From Sipunculus nudus (Eukaryota; Annelida; Sipuncula; Golfingiida; Sipunculidae): 64,000 bases of DNA. The DNA lies in assembly GCA_026874595.1 (NCBI GenBank), contig CM049307.1, positions 98,268,330 through 98,332,329 on the forward strand, given 5' to 3'. The notes under the pieces were generated by a model, which saw only the letters and a program-made list of their open reading frames with translations, had not been told where the DNA came from and made no database searches. A program made the translations under genes and the position numbers. Of the stretch, positions 24,101 to 34,737 are shown one piece after another (the first letter of the stretch is position 1; the number at the start of each line of letters is the position of its first letter).

Positions 24101-25030
24101 ATAAAAAGTAAGCTCAAAATCCAGTTAACGAATTAAGGACTAATTACCTAAAAGACAATTACGAGATGATTTTTCTTTTTTAAGAACATCCTTTTGGCAA
24201 GTTCAGTGTTCGAATATAAATTATCGGATAGCAGACCTTTTCCAACCCACTGGCAACATCTATTGGCGACAGATGACACTAAGTGTTCGGGTCAGTTATG
24301 TCGACAAAGAAAGATTGAACTTGTTTCATTCAACTTTACTACAATATTACCCGTTCTTTTACAGGGAGAGGTTTACAGGTACACGCCGAGGGACCGATGA
24401 ATCGAGTTGGATACACACAGTGTAGTTTTTTATAGGTAGCGCTGCGATAGAACCCCCACGAAATAAAATAGTTTTCTCAAGATTTATGGGAAATAATGGA
24501 AAATACCCCTTAGGACTACCTCGGCATTGTTCCCATTACTGGGTTGAAAAAACGACCATACTGTAATTGAAGGTAGAAAGACACCTTAAGGAATTGGTAT
24601 CTGGTCTGAACATTATCACATTCCACACATTCCATAAAGTTATTAAATTAAGAATCACACGTGAGTATAAATTATATGTTCTGTAAGCTGAATATAAATA
24701 AAAAAATGGGTCTAAAAATAGTTGCAGCATCTAAAAAGTTAAAAATATATGTTAATGTTATCTTCCTAAAATTTCATATTCGAATATGTTAATCTTTTCT
24801 GACATCTTTACAATAATTCGGAGTAACCAAAAAGCAATTATTTAATCTAAAATGCTTCATTTTTTTCAACTTCATTATATTTTTCTGTGGCCATTACCAA
24901 AGTTTCTGTTAAAGGGGAAACAATATGAATATAATAATTGGACTATTGGAATTCCATCTTATATGGTCTCCCTTCAGTGCATTTGAATAGGCTACATTGC
25001 ATTCAGAACAATGCGGCACGTCTCGTTACA
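21194..25030. other. Unique DNA with GC-richer islands
   Basis: No supportable gene in about 3.8 kb. GC-richer islands at 22600-22870 and 23540-23730 could be exons or old repeats. The second contains GTCGAACCTGTCTAATGCCA and GTGGTCATATTACACAGGTG, which resembles a common invertebrate dispersed repeat. A CRE palindrome lies at 22601-22608, an inverted repeat at 22517-22542, and a G13 run at 23341-23353. Confidence 0.45.
22517..22542. other. Near-perfect 26-bp palindrome
   Basis: ATCTTTTCTCGGTT followed by AACCGAAAAGAT is self-complementary apart from a two-base asymmetry. It could be a dimeric binding site or chance. Confidence 0.6.
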
Positions 25031-25032
25031 CA

Positions 25033-25034
25033 TA

Positions 25035-25075
<41 letters not shown>
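25033..25075. repeat. (TA)n microsatellite
   Basis: Uninterrupted TA run of about 20 dinucleotides. Confidence 0.96.
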
Positions 25076-25076
<1 letters not shown>

Positions 25077-26002
25077 AGGGACTTAAGATATGGGCAATGG
25101 TTTTAAGTCAAGATTTTTGTTACTTTACTATGTAACAGCAAAGGGAGTGTTTGTCTGGCGTCACCGTCACGGTCATCGCGACTCTAACTTTACATCGCGA
25201 CTTTAACTTTAAGGATGTACCTAACCTTTCGAAATCAAAGTCTGGCTATGTTTTGTTTGTTAAATGATCTCGTTTTCTAAATGAATTTTATTGTGAAGGT
25301 ATTTGAGAAAAGTATTGCAATCACGGTGATAAAAAAATGGCAAAAATGAGCAATATATGGCGGCTATGGTCTAAACATGAGCCTGACCTTTCAGGGTCAA
25401 TGGTTTGACATCTCATATTTCTTGATAGATGATTTATACAGAATATATATTTAATATAAGCACATAGTCAAACAATACATTTCATTCATTCAAAACCTTC
25501 ATTTACATACTGTACGTTTGTCATTCACAGTAAAGAACTGACTTATTGTCTGTTGATCCTTTTTTGTAGCAAATTATACGACCATTAAATTTTGAGGTGA
25601 AAAGATACACGTCGAGATCGTGGATGAGTTTTTGTGTATCAAGAACAAGAATAAACAGAATTTAGGTAGGTAGTGTAGGAATAGTTTTATATCACAGATC
25701 ATGGTATTGTCTGCTGTGCATAGGATGACATTTAACAGGTGAGGGACGGCCGGCAGCAAGGTATATAGGCCGAGATCAATGAGGCAACGCTCAGTCTGAA
25801 TTATACAGATCTGCTGTCCCCCCGGCTGCAGGCAAACAGCTCTGACTGACATGCCATAACAGGCAGAGAGATTTTATTTTAGTAATCTATAAGCAGAATT
25901 AATGCAAAACCTTTATTTTAGAGTGTTTCGGGAGAGAAACACATCGCTCTGTACATCTGCTAGGGTTGGGCGACCATTCGATTGAGAGATAACAGAGTGA
26001 CT
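25076..26002. other. Unique DNA, no gene seen
   Basis: Contains a short direct repeat ATCGCGACT..TAACTTTA (25177-25212). A 92-codon minus-strand frame (25574-25852) is unrecognised. The left end of the next element follows. Confidence 0.45.
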
Positions 26003-27923
26003 CCTAAAGCCGGCGGCTCACTTACCGATTTTATCGGCCGATTCATAGGATCGGCCGACTATGTACCGACGGGGGTACATTGTCGTGTAGTGTGACACCC
26101 CGAGCGACGCGATATTTTCGGCGTCCACGTGAAAAATCGCCATCGCCAAGAGTCTGGCACTGTCAAAGAAAATCGGCCGATTTTGTCGGGCGATTAGCGA
26201 AATCGTGTAGTGAGCCAATGTTTGCGACAAAGTCGGCCGATTTTGGTTATTTTTGTAGGTCAGAGTCACGTTCTGTACGTTGTCACTGAGTTTTTATAAG
26301 TATATATTGTAAAATGACATATTTCTGTATTTTAAAAAGAATTAGGCCTAAAGACAGATTTTGGTAAAGATTCAAATTTCTTGTATTCCTATAAGACGAC
26401 CTGCAATTTATTAATCATTATAAAGGAGTATCCATTCATATAATTACAATGTGCGAACATTTCTGTAAACATAAGACCGAAGGAACAAGGTGTATGTTCG
26501 CAAACGCGTATTTATTGCTGGGCTGTTTAGCAATCCTTCCCATTGCGTGACGAGCTACTCTGAACAATTAACTCAAGCTTATGTAAGAGTTTCCTTGGAA
26601 AAATAACACAATTCAATATTTACTTCTCAGGGATGGTAATTATCAACTGTATATCTGCTTGTAATCTCTAACCATCATTATAAATTTCTTTCCTTATTAT
26701 ATTTTTTTTGTCCCATCACAGTATTTTGTCCTATCACAGGTTCTCCTTAAAGTAAGCAAAAACAAAGGTGCCAGAGAAGAAAGTGTATAAATAAAATAAT
26801 AAGCCCAAAGTAAGAGGAAATGAGAGAAGATATGAATGAATAGCCGAAAACTTTTGAGTGATACAACATCCAGTCCAGTGCACGCAGCATACCTGATGTT
26901 TACACGTAATCCAATAGGCAAAAGCGTGAACGGATCTCTGGTACACTTTATCTTTTTCACGGAGTCGGCGGCATTGATGGCGATGCTGTACTTTAATACG
27001 TTTGAACATATTTTATCTGACAGATAACAGAGAGTTGCCAGATATATAACTGATTATCACCTGCTACAGGAATTAATAAGATTAAAACCTAATCACGCAA
27101 CATATCTGCTGCTGTTAACGTTTGTTGTGTGTAGCAGTCAAATGAAAAAGGATGATAAAGTGTTTCTGGTTTATACAGGACAGATGAAAACATATCACTT
27201 CTTTGAATTTCTAGAAACAGGAAATCCTAGAAATCACACAAACATGCAAGTAGAATGTCATTTTCCAAATTAGAGTTCCGTTCTGGTGAAATAGCCCTTC
27301 TGAATGTAGTATCATGATGGTGGATGTTCGGTTTTACCAATTCCTGCAGATCAGCCGCAGCATTCGTTTAAAGGGTTTAAGACCAATCCTTTCGGACATT
27401 TTCCGGACCTGGGGACCTTTCTTAAGGTTTTGTTATTAGTGCTCCTGGGTTGGAACCCTCTTTTCTTAAATCCTGGACCCGCCCCTGAGATACACGGACA
27501 AAACCATTAAATTGATGAAGGACGGTTCAACCCTCCTGTTAAATTGATGAAGAACGGTTCAACCCTCCTGTCTCAGTTCGCATACAAGTGTATTATTAAC
27601 ATGCAACTAGTTCATCCCTTGATTCAAGCCAAGGTTTAACTGACAGGTCACTCTTCCGCCACAGTATATTTTTCTTTGGACAAGCCACAAAGCGAACAAA
27701 TATTTCCTTTTAGTTTCTCTCGTAGAAAGCTCAGTATCAGATCGTTATAATAAGACTCTTTCCCCGATAATCGGGAGGTGGGAACAAGCGCGTCGGTAAA
27801 TGTGACACCGAAAATCGGCCAACTAAACCAAGCCGATTTGCAGCCGATTTTGAGAAAATCTGCCCAGAAATCGCCCGACAATGTCGCTTGATAAAATCGG
27901 GTAGTGAGCACCCGGCTTTACAG
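26003..27923. mobile_element. Non-autonomous DNA element with inverted ends
   Basis: The left end CCTAAAGCCGGCGGCTCACT and the following ACCGATTTTATC are repeated, inverted, at the right end, where the reverse complement reads CCTGTAAAGCCGGGTGCTCA and CTACCCGATTTTATC. About 33 bp are paired with few mismatches. Inside each end are further ATCGGCCGATTTT and GTCGGGCGATT motifs (26027-26245, 27795-27900), a subterminal-repeat pattern typical of cut-and-paste DNA transposons. Between them is AT-rich sequence with no transposase frame, so any mobility depended on enzyme supplied elsewhere. No clear target duplication was found, so the superfamily is unassigned and the ends are good to a few bases. 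Confidence 0.65.
27507..27570. repeat. 32-bp tandem duplication
   Basis: Two copies starting TTAAATTGATGAAGGACGGT (27507) and TTAAATTGATGAAGAACGGT (27539), one base different. It lies inside the inverted-end element. Confidence 0.93.
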
Positions 27924-28699
27924 GTGCCCTTGGTCTATATAGGACCCACATGTCGACAATCTTCAGAAAACATCTGTCTGTTGACATCAAACGACTTTAG
28001 ATCATGTGAGACTATAAGGGCAGGCTGATAACAAATATAGATGATCATCAAGAAGTAATAACATCTAAATTAAAGTCGGTTATGAAGCTGTAAGGATGGC
28101 GTTATCTCTGCTTTCATATTAAGTCTGTCGAGTGCATAACATATGACCCGAGATGAACGAGTCGTCATAATGGCGGAAGTCTGCAGAGGGCGGCCATGTT
28201 AAACACAAACTATAACTTCCAGATTTAGCTCTCATGAGAAACAGGGAGCCTACATTAAGTTTGTGGCGAGACGAAAACCTGATTGGTGTTATATCTTAAG
28301 TAACCGAAACGTGACTGACCATAAATTTCCTAAAATAAACAGCCGTATAAAGGTCGCGCTATGACAGACCGTGTTTTAATTTAGCCGGTAGAATTTATCG
28401 GATCGCTATACGTTATCTTAACATAGTCCAGGAATATTGATCATAAATTTATACGAACAGAGTTCAAAAGGGAAATGATTTGCCCGAAATAAAATTTAAC
28501 AACAGAGACGCGAGAGTCTCGCGAGAAATGCTTTTCAAGCTTTGTCGTCTGCTCTGACTGACTCCGGCAACTACTGAAACTACTGTAAATGGGCGTTACC
28601 CTTCAGTGTTTGAAGGGGAAGGACAGAATTAAAAGGGAACCAGAAAAACAATCTTACAGGCACTGTTAAGTTTACGCTGCATATAAGCATCTGGTCTAT
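27924..28699. other. Unique DNA, no gene seen
   Basis: Moderately GC-richer around 28130-28330. No frame, tandem repeat or element end can be supported. Confidence 0.5.
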
Positions 28700-29373
28700 C
28701 TTCAACCCCATTCACATGCACACATTTACTCCTGTGAGTATATATACACATATAAGCAAATTAGATATGCAGGTATAATGTGTCATGTGAACAGATTTGC
28801 ATATGTGAGTATAAATACCCTTGCAGTAAAGTGCCATTAGTAAAAGTATATTTGCACGACCTCAGGAGGTGATGCAAAAGTATATTTGCATGCAAGTACC
28901 TTTACTTAAGTAAATTGTATCATGTGAACAGATTTTTTATTTGCATATGACCTTTTTATTATACATCTTGGATTATGATTTCATATTCATTAATTTAAAC
29001 CAGTGATTAAGTCGGTCTTTTTGGTCAAGATCGGAATTCATAGTTTATGGTCAAAATTAAAATAAAACATATTGGTTATTAAGTTAAAAATGCACTCTAC
29101 ATGTTATTATATAAAACTTTGGGTTTTGTTATAACGTTTGATTTGATCAAGATTTTAAAATATTTTACTAGATTTCAGATATTCGACTAAAACTCATTGA
29201 TTCCAACATAAATGTACGTGCCGATTATGAATAGCTTTATGCATCATGTTAAAAATGGGTAAACCCTATAACATATTTACATATATTTGTAATGGTACTT
29301 ACTTTTAAAATCATGATTTTATATGACATTTGTACGGTGGCTGATTTAGGACACAAAAAAAATATTTATCTCG

Positions 29374-29394
29374 AGATCTCGAGATGTTATCTCG
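29374..29394. other. Palindrome ATCTCGAGATCTCGAGAT
   Basis: A perfect 18-bp palindrome made of two overlapping XhoI-type cores, followed by a third ATCTCG. Possibly a dimer of a binding site or a hairpin seed. Confidence 0.6.
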
Positions 29395-29409
29395 ACATAG
29401 AACTTCGCC

Positions 29410-29622
29410 AAATAAAAAAAATCTTAGGAAGCAAAAAAAAAAAAAAATTTAGGAAACTAACACAAAAATTTTAGGAAGCAAAAAAAAAAAGATTTAGGAA
29501 ACAAAAAAAAATTTTAGGAAGCAAAAAAAAAATGTTAGGAAGCGAAAAAAATTTTAGAAAGCAAAAAAAAATATATAGAAAGCAAAAAAAAAAAAATTAG
29601 GAAGCAAAAAAAAAGGGTAACC
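29410..29622. repeat. A-rich 17-22-bp tandem repeat
   Basis: About ten units of TTTAGGAAGC or TTAGGAAAC followed by 8-14 A. Unit length varies with the A-run. Probably an expanded A-rich tail or simple sequence inside the inverted-end element. Confidence 0.9.
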
Positions 29623-30244
29623 CTAGCTTGGAATGGGTCTTATAACGCCACTTTGACGTATAAACATTTTATCTACAGGCTACTTGTATACAAGGCGCTT
29701 GAGCAAGTGTTAACATACAGATAAAAACATGTAACAGAGTTATTGAAAGATCACTAGTTGATATTTGTTAGAGCATGTGAAGCAAAGCAGTATTTGTCAT
29801 TTAAAGAACTCTGTACTCTCTGATTTGAAGCCAGATGTTTCTGCCGGACGTCTTTCTGTTACGATCGGTGGCAATTTTTTATAAAACTCGCGGATATAGA
29901 CAAAGACACCGCCTTTACACATGGGATCGGCTCGTTTTATGAAAGGTTGAATAGATTATGTTTACCTAGATTATGTTCATGGTTACCTTCACTTCTTTAA
30001 TATGTATATGCAGAGTCAGCCGGTATCACAAAGATTCTATAAATAAGGCAGGTGAATAGCAACTTTAAGATCAAAGCAGAGCAGTTTGCTGAAGAAAAAT
30101 CATGATGAGAGATGATCGAAATATTTAAACCGTTTATTTATGAATATAAAACATTTATGAAAATAGGTTGACTGAAGGTAATCTGAGCTATAGTTAAAGC
30201 TATAGTGGATCAAGACTTGGGCTTAAGGGGCTGAAGCACCGCCG

Positions 30245-30271
30245 CCCCCCCCCCCCCCCCCCCCCCCCCCC
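30245..30271. repeat. Poly(C) run of 27
   Basis: The longest homopolymer C run in the window, inside AT-rich sequence. Confidence 0.97.
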
Positions 30272-30547
30272 ACCCAGCGTACCTACCCGAAAACACAGTA
30301 TTCATTTTTAGCATATTTTAATTTATGATGGTCTGATACATATTCCATAAAACAACACACCATTTCAATAAAAACAAAAGCTGAAAGAAATTGTACAAAA
30401 AGCGTGTTTCTATAAGAAGCTCATATTTGTTTGTATTCTTAAAACAAAAAAAACCCCACAATTCATATATGAAGACCTAAACATTTCTATTTGAGTGATT
30501 TAACAGCCATGGCTCCGAAACCACCGTTTAGGTAGAATGTTTCAGTT

Positions 30548-30617
30548 TGACATCTTCCTTACGGATATGAATAATCAAATATTGACATCTTCCTTACGGA
30601 TATGAATAATCAAATAT
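30548..30617. repeat. 35-bp tandem duplication
   Basis: Two identical 35-bp copies starting TGACATCTTCCTTACGGATA at 30548 and 30583. Confidence 0.95.
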
Positions 30618-31234
30618 TGAATTTATATTGAACCTTTCTTCAACTCGCCTTATTTAGGGGATATACAAACTTGATTGATTTTAAATTAATTATATTGTAT
30701 TACCGTTCAGTTAAACACAGTATACATGGTCTTTGTTTTATAATTGCAAAAGTTACCACTCTTAACGTATACTGTCCCCATAACATTGGTTTGCTTTATG
30801 TCAATTCAGCTTCGAAATCAATCATATTTAAAAAATATCCAAGATTTTTACATATCAAAGAACAGTAATTTCTTTGCTGTCAGAATTTATGCTTTAACTT
30901 ATCGAAAATAGTCAATGGTATGCAAATATCAATGAATGTGTAATCTTAAACCAATTATTAACATAAAAACTCATTTTGCTCATAGATGCAAATACAAAAT
31001 ATGTTCGTATTACACTATTTGAAAAGCAAAGTTATGTTCAAGCAATAATCTTTAGTATCGCCTCCTGCCGTCTTGCAAATATACATTTACCCGAGTCAAT
31101 TGACTCCAGAACTTTTTAGACTCACAATCATATGCAAATCTGTTCACATGACATAATATACTTACATAAGTAGATCTACTTACGAGAGAAGATATACTCA
31201 CGGGAGGAAATGACCGCATGTGAATGGGGCTTAA

Positions 31235-31632
31235 GCAATCATATAAGTTAATGGTATGCTAGACTAGATCCTTCAGGCAAAATAGAACAGTCTAAATAAT
31301 TCTTCACCAGCCTGTGCCTGTGGTCTGTCCACACTTATTGGAATCTTATAATAATGGTGTTGAAAGCTCGAGTAAAGTTGCTTATATAAAAATCAACATG
31401 AACAAGCTAACATCAGGAAATCATATGATCTCGTGGCGTAGGTAAAATAGCCATTACATCTAACCGAACGAAGAAATACAAACACGAGCTCGGCCATTGC
31501 CACAATGAAGCGATGCGGGGTAAACAACACTTGGGATTCGATCATTATAACGTGTAATTAATATATCTTGGAACTCTCTTGCTGATCATAAACTTTTAAT
31601 TAACATAATAGTAAAAGATAATGTGATAGTAT
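31235..31632. other. Unique spacer
   Basis: No gene or repeat seen between the inverted-end element and the miniature LTR element. Confidence 0.5.
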
Positions 31633-31781
31633 TGTTACGGGATGACATAAAAGCGGACCAAACTGCCTCGTTAGTGAAGCTTGCTTTTCTAGCGAAGCGG
31701 TTGGTACGCTAGACTTGTGCGCCACCGACATGGTTTCGAATCGGCCCAGTATTTTCCCCTGAGCAATTTGTCTTCGGAACA
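31633..31781 (+). repeat. 5' LTR of the TRIM
   Basis: 149 bp, with A box TAGCGAAGCGG at 31690-31700 and B box GGTTTCGAATC at 31732-31742, separated as in a tRNA. The D-arm-like GCGAAGCGG..GGTACGC can pair GCG with CGC. No acceptor stem is preserved. It matches the solo copy at 4644-4798 throughout. Confidence 0.6.
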
Positions 31782-31784
31782 AAA

Positions 31785-31797
31785 TGGGGGCTCGTCC
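31785..31797 (+). promoter_or_regulatory. Primer-binding site, tRNA-Pro type
   Basis: TGGGGGCTCGTCC is the complement of the last 13 bases of mature tRNA-Pro including CCA; the following bases diverge. It lies three bases after the LTR end, where a primer-binding site should be. Confidence 0.5.
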
Positions 31798-31907
31798 AAT
31801 GTGACGGTTAACTTGGTGGGCCAGGGAATAAGCTCGCCAAAGTGTGACTCCTGGGATAATTAGTCTTGCTTTTATATCAGAACGCTCTTAAGAGGGGGGG
31901 GGGGGGG

Positions 31908-32019
31908 TGTTTCGAGGTGACATAAAAACGGTTGGTACGCCAGACTTTTGCGCTACCCTCATGAGTTCGAATCCGGAATCGGCGCTATGTTTTCCGCTGA
32001 ACAATTTGTCTTCGTAATA
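31908..32019 (+). repeat. 3' LTR of the TRIM
   Basis: 112 bp. It aligns with the 5' LTR except for a deletion of about 44 bp bounded by GCGG direct repeats in the 5' copy, and for about seven extra bases after the B box (GAGTTCGAATCC) that are also present in the solo copy. The two LTRs otherwise differ at roughly one position in six, so the insertion is old. Confidence 0.55.
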
Positions 32020-32264
32020 GTATTAAAAAAAAGTTTTTTTTTTTATTTCAGACACATACTTTGGTCTATACATTGATGATTATTATGACAATATTACAGG
32101 GAATAATAGTGCAATAGTCTTCAGAAATGCATGTAGATGAAGGGGAATATACTGTATCCACAAGTATGTAAAAATAGCAGTGAATACCTATAGTTACCTG
32201 AATGTAGACGACAAAAAAATTTATAAAGATATGATTTTCCCAACATGTCAAAATTATTTATGGT

Positions 32265-33080
32265 AGTGACATACAAAGTGTTAACATTACTCAAAGTATT
32301 GACATACAAAGGGTTAACATCACTCATGGTACTGACATACAAAGTGTTAACATCACTCATGGTATTGACATACAAAGTGTTAACATTACTCATGGTATTG
32401 ACATAAAAAGTGTTAACATTACTAATGGTATTGACGTTCAAAGTATTAACATTACTCATGGTATTGACATAAAAAGTGTTTACATTACTCATGGTATTGA
32501 CATACAAAATGCTCACATTACTCATGGTATTGACTTACAAAGTGTTAACATTACTCATGGTACTGACGTACAAAGTGTTAACATTACTCATGGTACTGAC
32601 GTACAAAGTGTTAACATTACTCATGGTACTGACATACACCGTGTTAATATTATTCATGGTATTGACATACAAAGTGTTAGCATTACTCATGGTATTGACA
32701 TACAAAGTGCTATCATTACTCATGGTATTGACGTACAAAATGTTAACATTACTCATGGTACTGACATACAAATTCATGGTATTGACATACAAAGTGTTAA
32801 CATTACTCGCGGTATTTACGTACAAAGTGTTAACATTACTCATGGTATTGAAAAACAAAGTGTTAACATTAATCATGGTATTGACATACAAGGTGTTAAC
32901 ATTACTCATGGTATTGACATACAAAGTGTTAACATTACTCGTGGTATTGACATACTAAGTGTAACATTACTCATGGTACTGACATACAAAGTGTTAACAT
33001 TACTCGTGGTATTGACATACTTAGTGTAACATTACTCATGGTACTGACATACAAAGTGTTAACATTAGTCATGCTGGTTA
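32265..33080. repeat. 33-bp minisatellite, about 24 copies
   Basis: Units of 33 bp based on GTGTTAACATTACTCATGGT followed by ATTGACATACAAA. One unit is cut to 18 bp (about 32770), and the last third has single-base deletions (TAAGTGTAACATT at about 32955 and 33020) that break the frame. The long frames on both strands come from the period being divisible by three. Confidence 0.96.
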
Positions 33081-33233
33081 TCTACTAATGTCATGCTGTT
33101 CGTAAGGAAGTGGCTCTCCTGGGTACAAAAAGGCGGATGCACTTTTAGAAAAGTTTGATTTTAGTCAATATTAAGGGCTTAAAATGATAAAAATTAAGTA
33201 TATCAATAATATTTAAATATCATGAAGAGAACA

Positions 33234-33236
<3 letters not shown>
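33081..33236. other. Short unique spacer
   Basis: No feature seen. Confidence 0.5.

Positions 33237-33302
<66 letters not shown>
33237..33302. repeat. (TA)n microsatellite
   Basis: More than 25 TA dinucleotides with one TTT interruption. Confidence 0.97.
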
Positions 33303-33369
33303 GTATTTATAAATAGGACCAGTTGCTATTTCCCTGTATTGTAGGGAAGTCTTTTATTCGCTTATTATG

Positions 33370-33424
33370 AACAGACTGACAGGCAGACAGAGAGAGAGAG
33401 AGAGGGGGGGGGGGGGGGGGGGGG
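33370..33424. repeat. (GACA)n-(GA)n-poly(G) compound tract
   Basis: ACAGGCAGACAG passes into a GA run and then 21 consecutive G (33404-33424). The G-run could form a G-quadruplex. Confidence 0.95.
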
Positions 33425-34138
33425 AGAAAAGCTCGAAACGAGGATATTTGGAACGGTAGCTTTGTCAGTGCAATTAGTTGATCTTATATTATTTTAACAT
33501 CCTAAATCACTGCAATATAAATCTTGTCCATAAAACATTTTCATAAAATGTCCATAAAACATACAGACACACGGACCCACACACACATCCAGAATAAACC
33601 TCCGCTGTCAGGAGAAGTTAATTGTTTTCCATTTAATATTATGTTTTATGAATCATAATTGGATATAGAAAAAGCATGGTCCTTGCATTTTACATTTTAA
33701 CCTAATTAACGGATCTATGAGTTGACCTAATTAATTAATCCGCGGTAGGTCACCAAAAGTAGAGGTCATGATTTTATATATCCCATGCTTCTTATTAGCC
33801 TGAATCAACTGTAATCTGAACCCTGTCCATAAAACAGGTGGCACGAAACATTTGTACCATTGTAGGATGTCAGTCTGGTCACGGCCCGCACGCTCAGTGG
33901 AAGACAGACGGCCGCCTATCGATGTTCAAAGAGATCCGCTCAATGTTGTATTTGTACACACACTGGCAGTTTGACGTATATGTACAGCAATCAATTGGTA
34001 ACGTGAGCCCGGGTAAAGAAGCCGCGAAGGTCAGGAACGTGGGAAACAACAAATGTCCCGTATTGTATTTCCGCCGGTCGGTTCAAACGGGAAAACTAGA
34101 ATCTGGAACTGCCGGTAGAGCTCCATTCAAAACGCAAA
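33425..34138. other. Unique DNA with a GC-richer open stretch
   Basis: Positions 33839-34150 are GC-richer and open in one plus frame for about 105 codons, but that frame starts without ATG. An acceptor-like AACAG lies immediately upstream. The predicted peptide has no family I recognise. It is the best exon-like stretch in this half of the window, still weak. Confidence 0.25.
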
Positions 34139-34420
34139 TACAGACATACGGATAGACACACAGGCTTACAGACGTACAAACAGACATACTGGCGCACACA
34201 CAGACATACGGACAAAGACAGACAAAATGACGCACACACAGACATACGGACGAACACACAATCATACTGACACACACAGATATACAGACGCACACACAGA
34301 CATACGGACGCACAAGGATATACGGACGTACTCACAGACATACGGACGCACCCTCACACACACCATCACACACACACACCATCAGAAACACACCCCATCA
34401 CACAAACACACACATATATA
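34139..34420. repeat. Degenerate ACAGACATACGGACGCACAC repeat
   Basis: A diverged array of about 20-24-bp units built on CAGACATACGGACGCACACA, ending in CA-rich sequence (34352-34410). The long minus-strand frames over it are CV-rich artefacts. Confidence 0.88.
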
Positions 34421-34470
34421 ATATATATGTGTGTTTACAATATATATATATATATATGTGTGTGTTTGAG
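34412..34470. repeat. (TA)n / (TG)n microsatellite
   Basis: Two short TA runs, each flanked by TGTGTG. Confidence 0.9.
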
Positions 34471-34725
34471 TGTATGTAAAATTATAAGCACCATAGTTTG
34501 TATATCGGTTCAATTAGGAAAGATACAAACATAACGACCAGAGGTCACGCGCCACCTTAAAAAAACAGGTAACTACAACATGTCATTAATAAGATAAAGA
34601 GGAAGAAAATGAGCCATATTTTGTAAAACCAAGAGGAACAAAATAAGCTATATTTTATGTGATTAAGGTTTATAGCTTCCGAGATATGGCACGAAACTAA
34701 TATTTTATAGTGTTTCGAGTGCAGC

Positions 34726-34737
34726 GCTCCCTAGCGG
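34726..34737 (-). promoter_or_regulatory. CTCF-like core in family A
   Basis: The minus strand reads CCGCTAGGGAGC followed by GCTGC: 10 of 12 matches to CCASYAGRKGGC. It is at the same place in the module as the cores at 49633, 50210, 50541, 51485 and 52658. Confidence 0.35.

Larger units (their letters stand above)
28700..31234. mobile_element. Element or composite with ~115-bp inverted ends
   Basis: Left end 28700-28815 and right end 31120-31234 are inverted copies. Both read CCCCATTCACATGC, then a CATTT.CTCC.GTGAGTATAT phrase, then a TGTCATGTGAACAGATTTGC phrase and ATATG. A second copy of the inner part lies at 28880-28960 (CATGTGAACAGATT, TTTGCATATGAC), so the left end has subterminal direct repeats. 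No coding sequence for a transposase is visible in the 2.5 kb. It could be one non-autonomous DNA transposon or two opposed copies of a shorter element; no target duplication could be fixed. Confidence 0.6.
31633..32019 (+). mobile_element. Miniature LTR element (TRIM) with tRNA-type promoter in its LTRs
   Basis: A 387-bp element. 5' LTR 31633-31781 starts TGTTACGGGATGACATAAAA and ends CTTCGGAACA. Three bases later TGGGGGCTCGTCC (31785-31797) equals the first 13 bases of the primer-binding site for tRNA-Pro. About 90 bp on, AAGAG plus 14 G (31890-31907) forms a polypurine tract immediately before the 3' LTR, 31908-32019, which starts TGTTTCGAGGTGACATAAAA and ends CTTCGTAATA. The octamer ATAGTATT overlaps both outer boundaries (31626-31633 and 32017-32024), consistent with a 5-bp target duplication placed within one base. 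There is no coding capacity, as in plant TRIMs. Each LTR contains tRNA-like sequence: A box and B box in the 5' LTR, while the 3' LTR lacks about 44 bp, including the A box start. The alternative is two adjacent copies of a tRNA-derived SINE. Confidence 0.6.

Noticed and set aside
32121-32958. Long frames over the second 33-bp array
   Set aside because: Open on both strands and destroyed by single-base deletions in the last third of the array; no start context.
34083-34341. Cys/Val-rich minus-strand frames
   Set aside because: Products of the ACAGACATACGGACGCACAC repeat.
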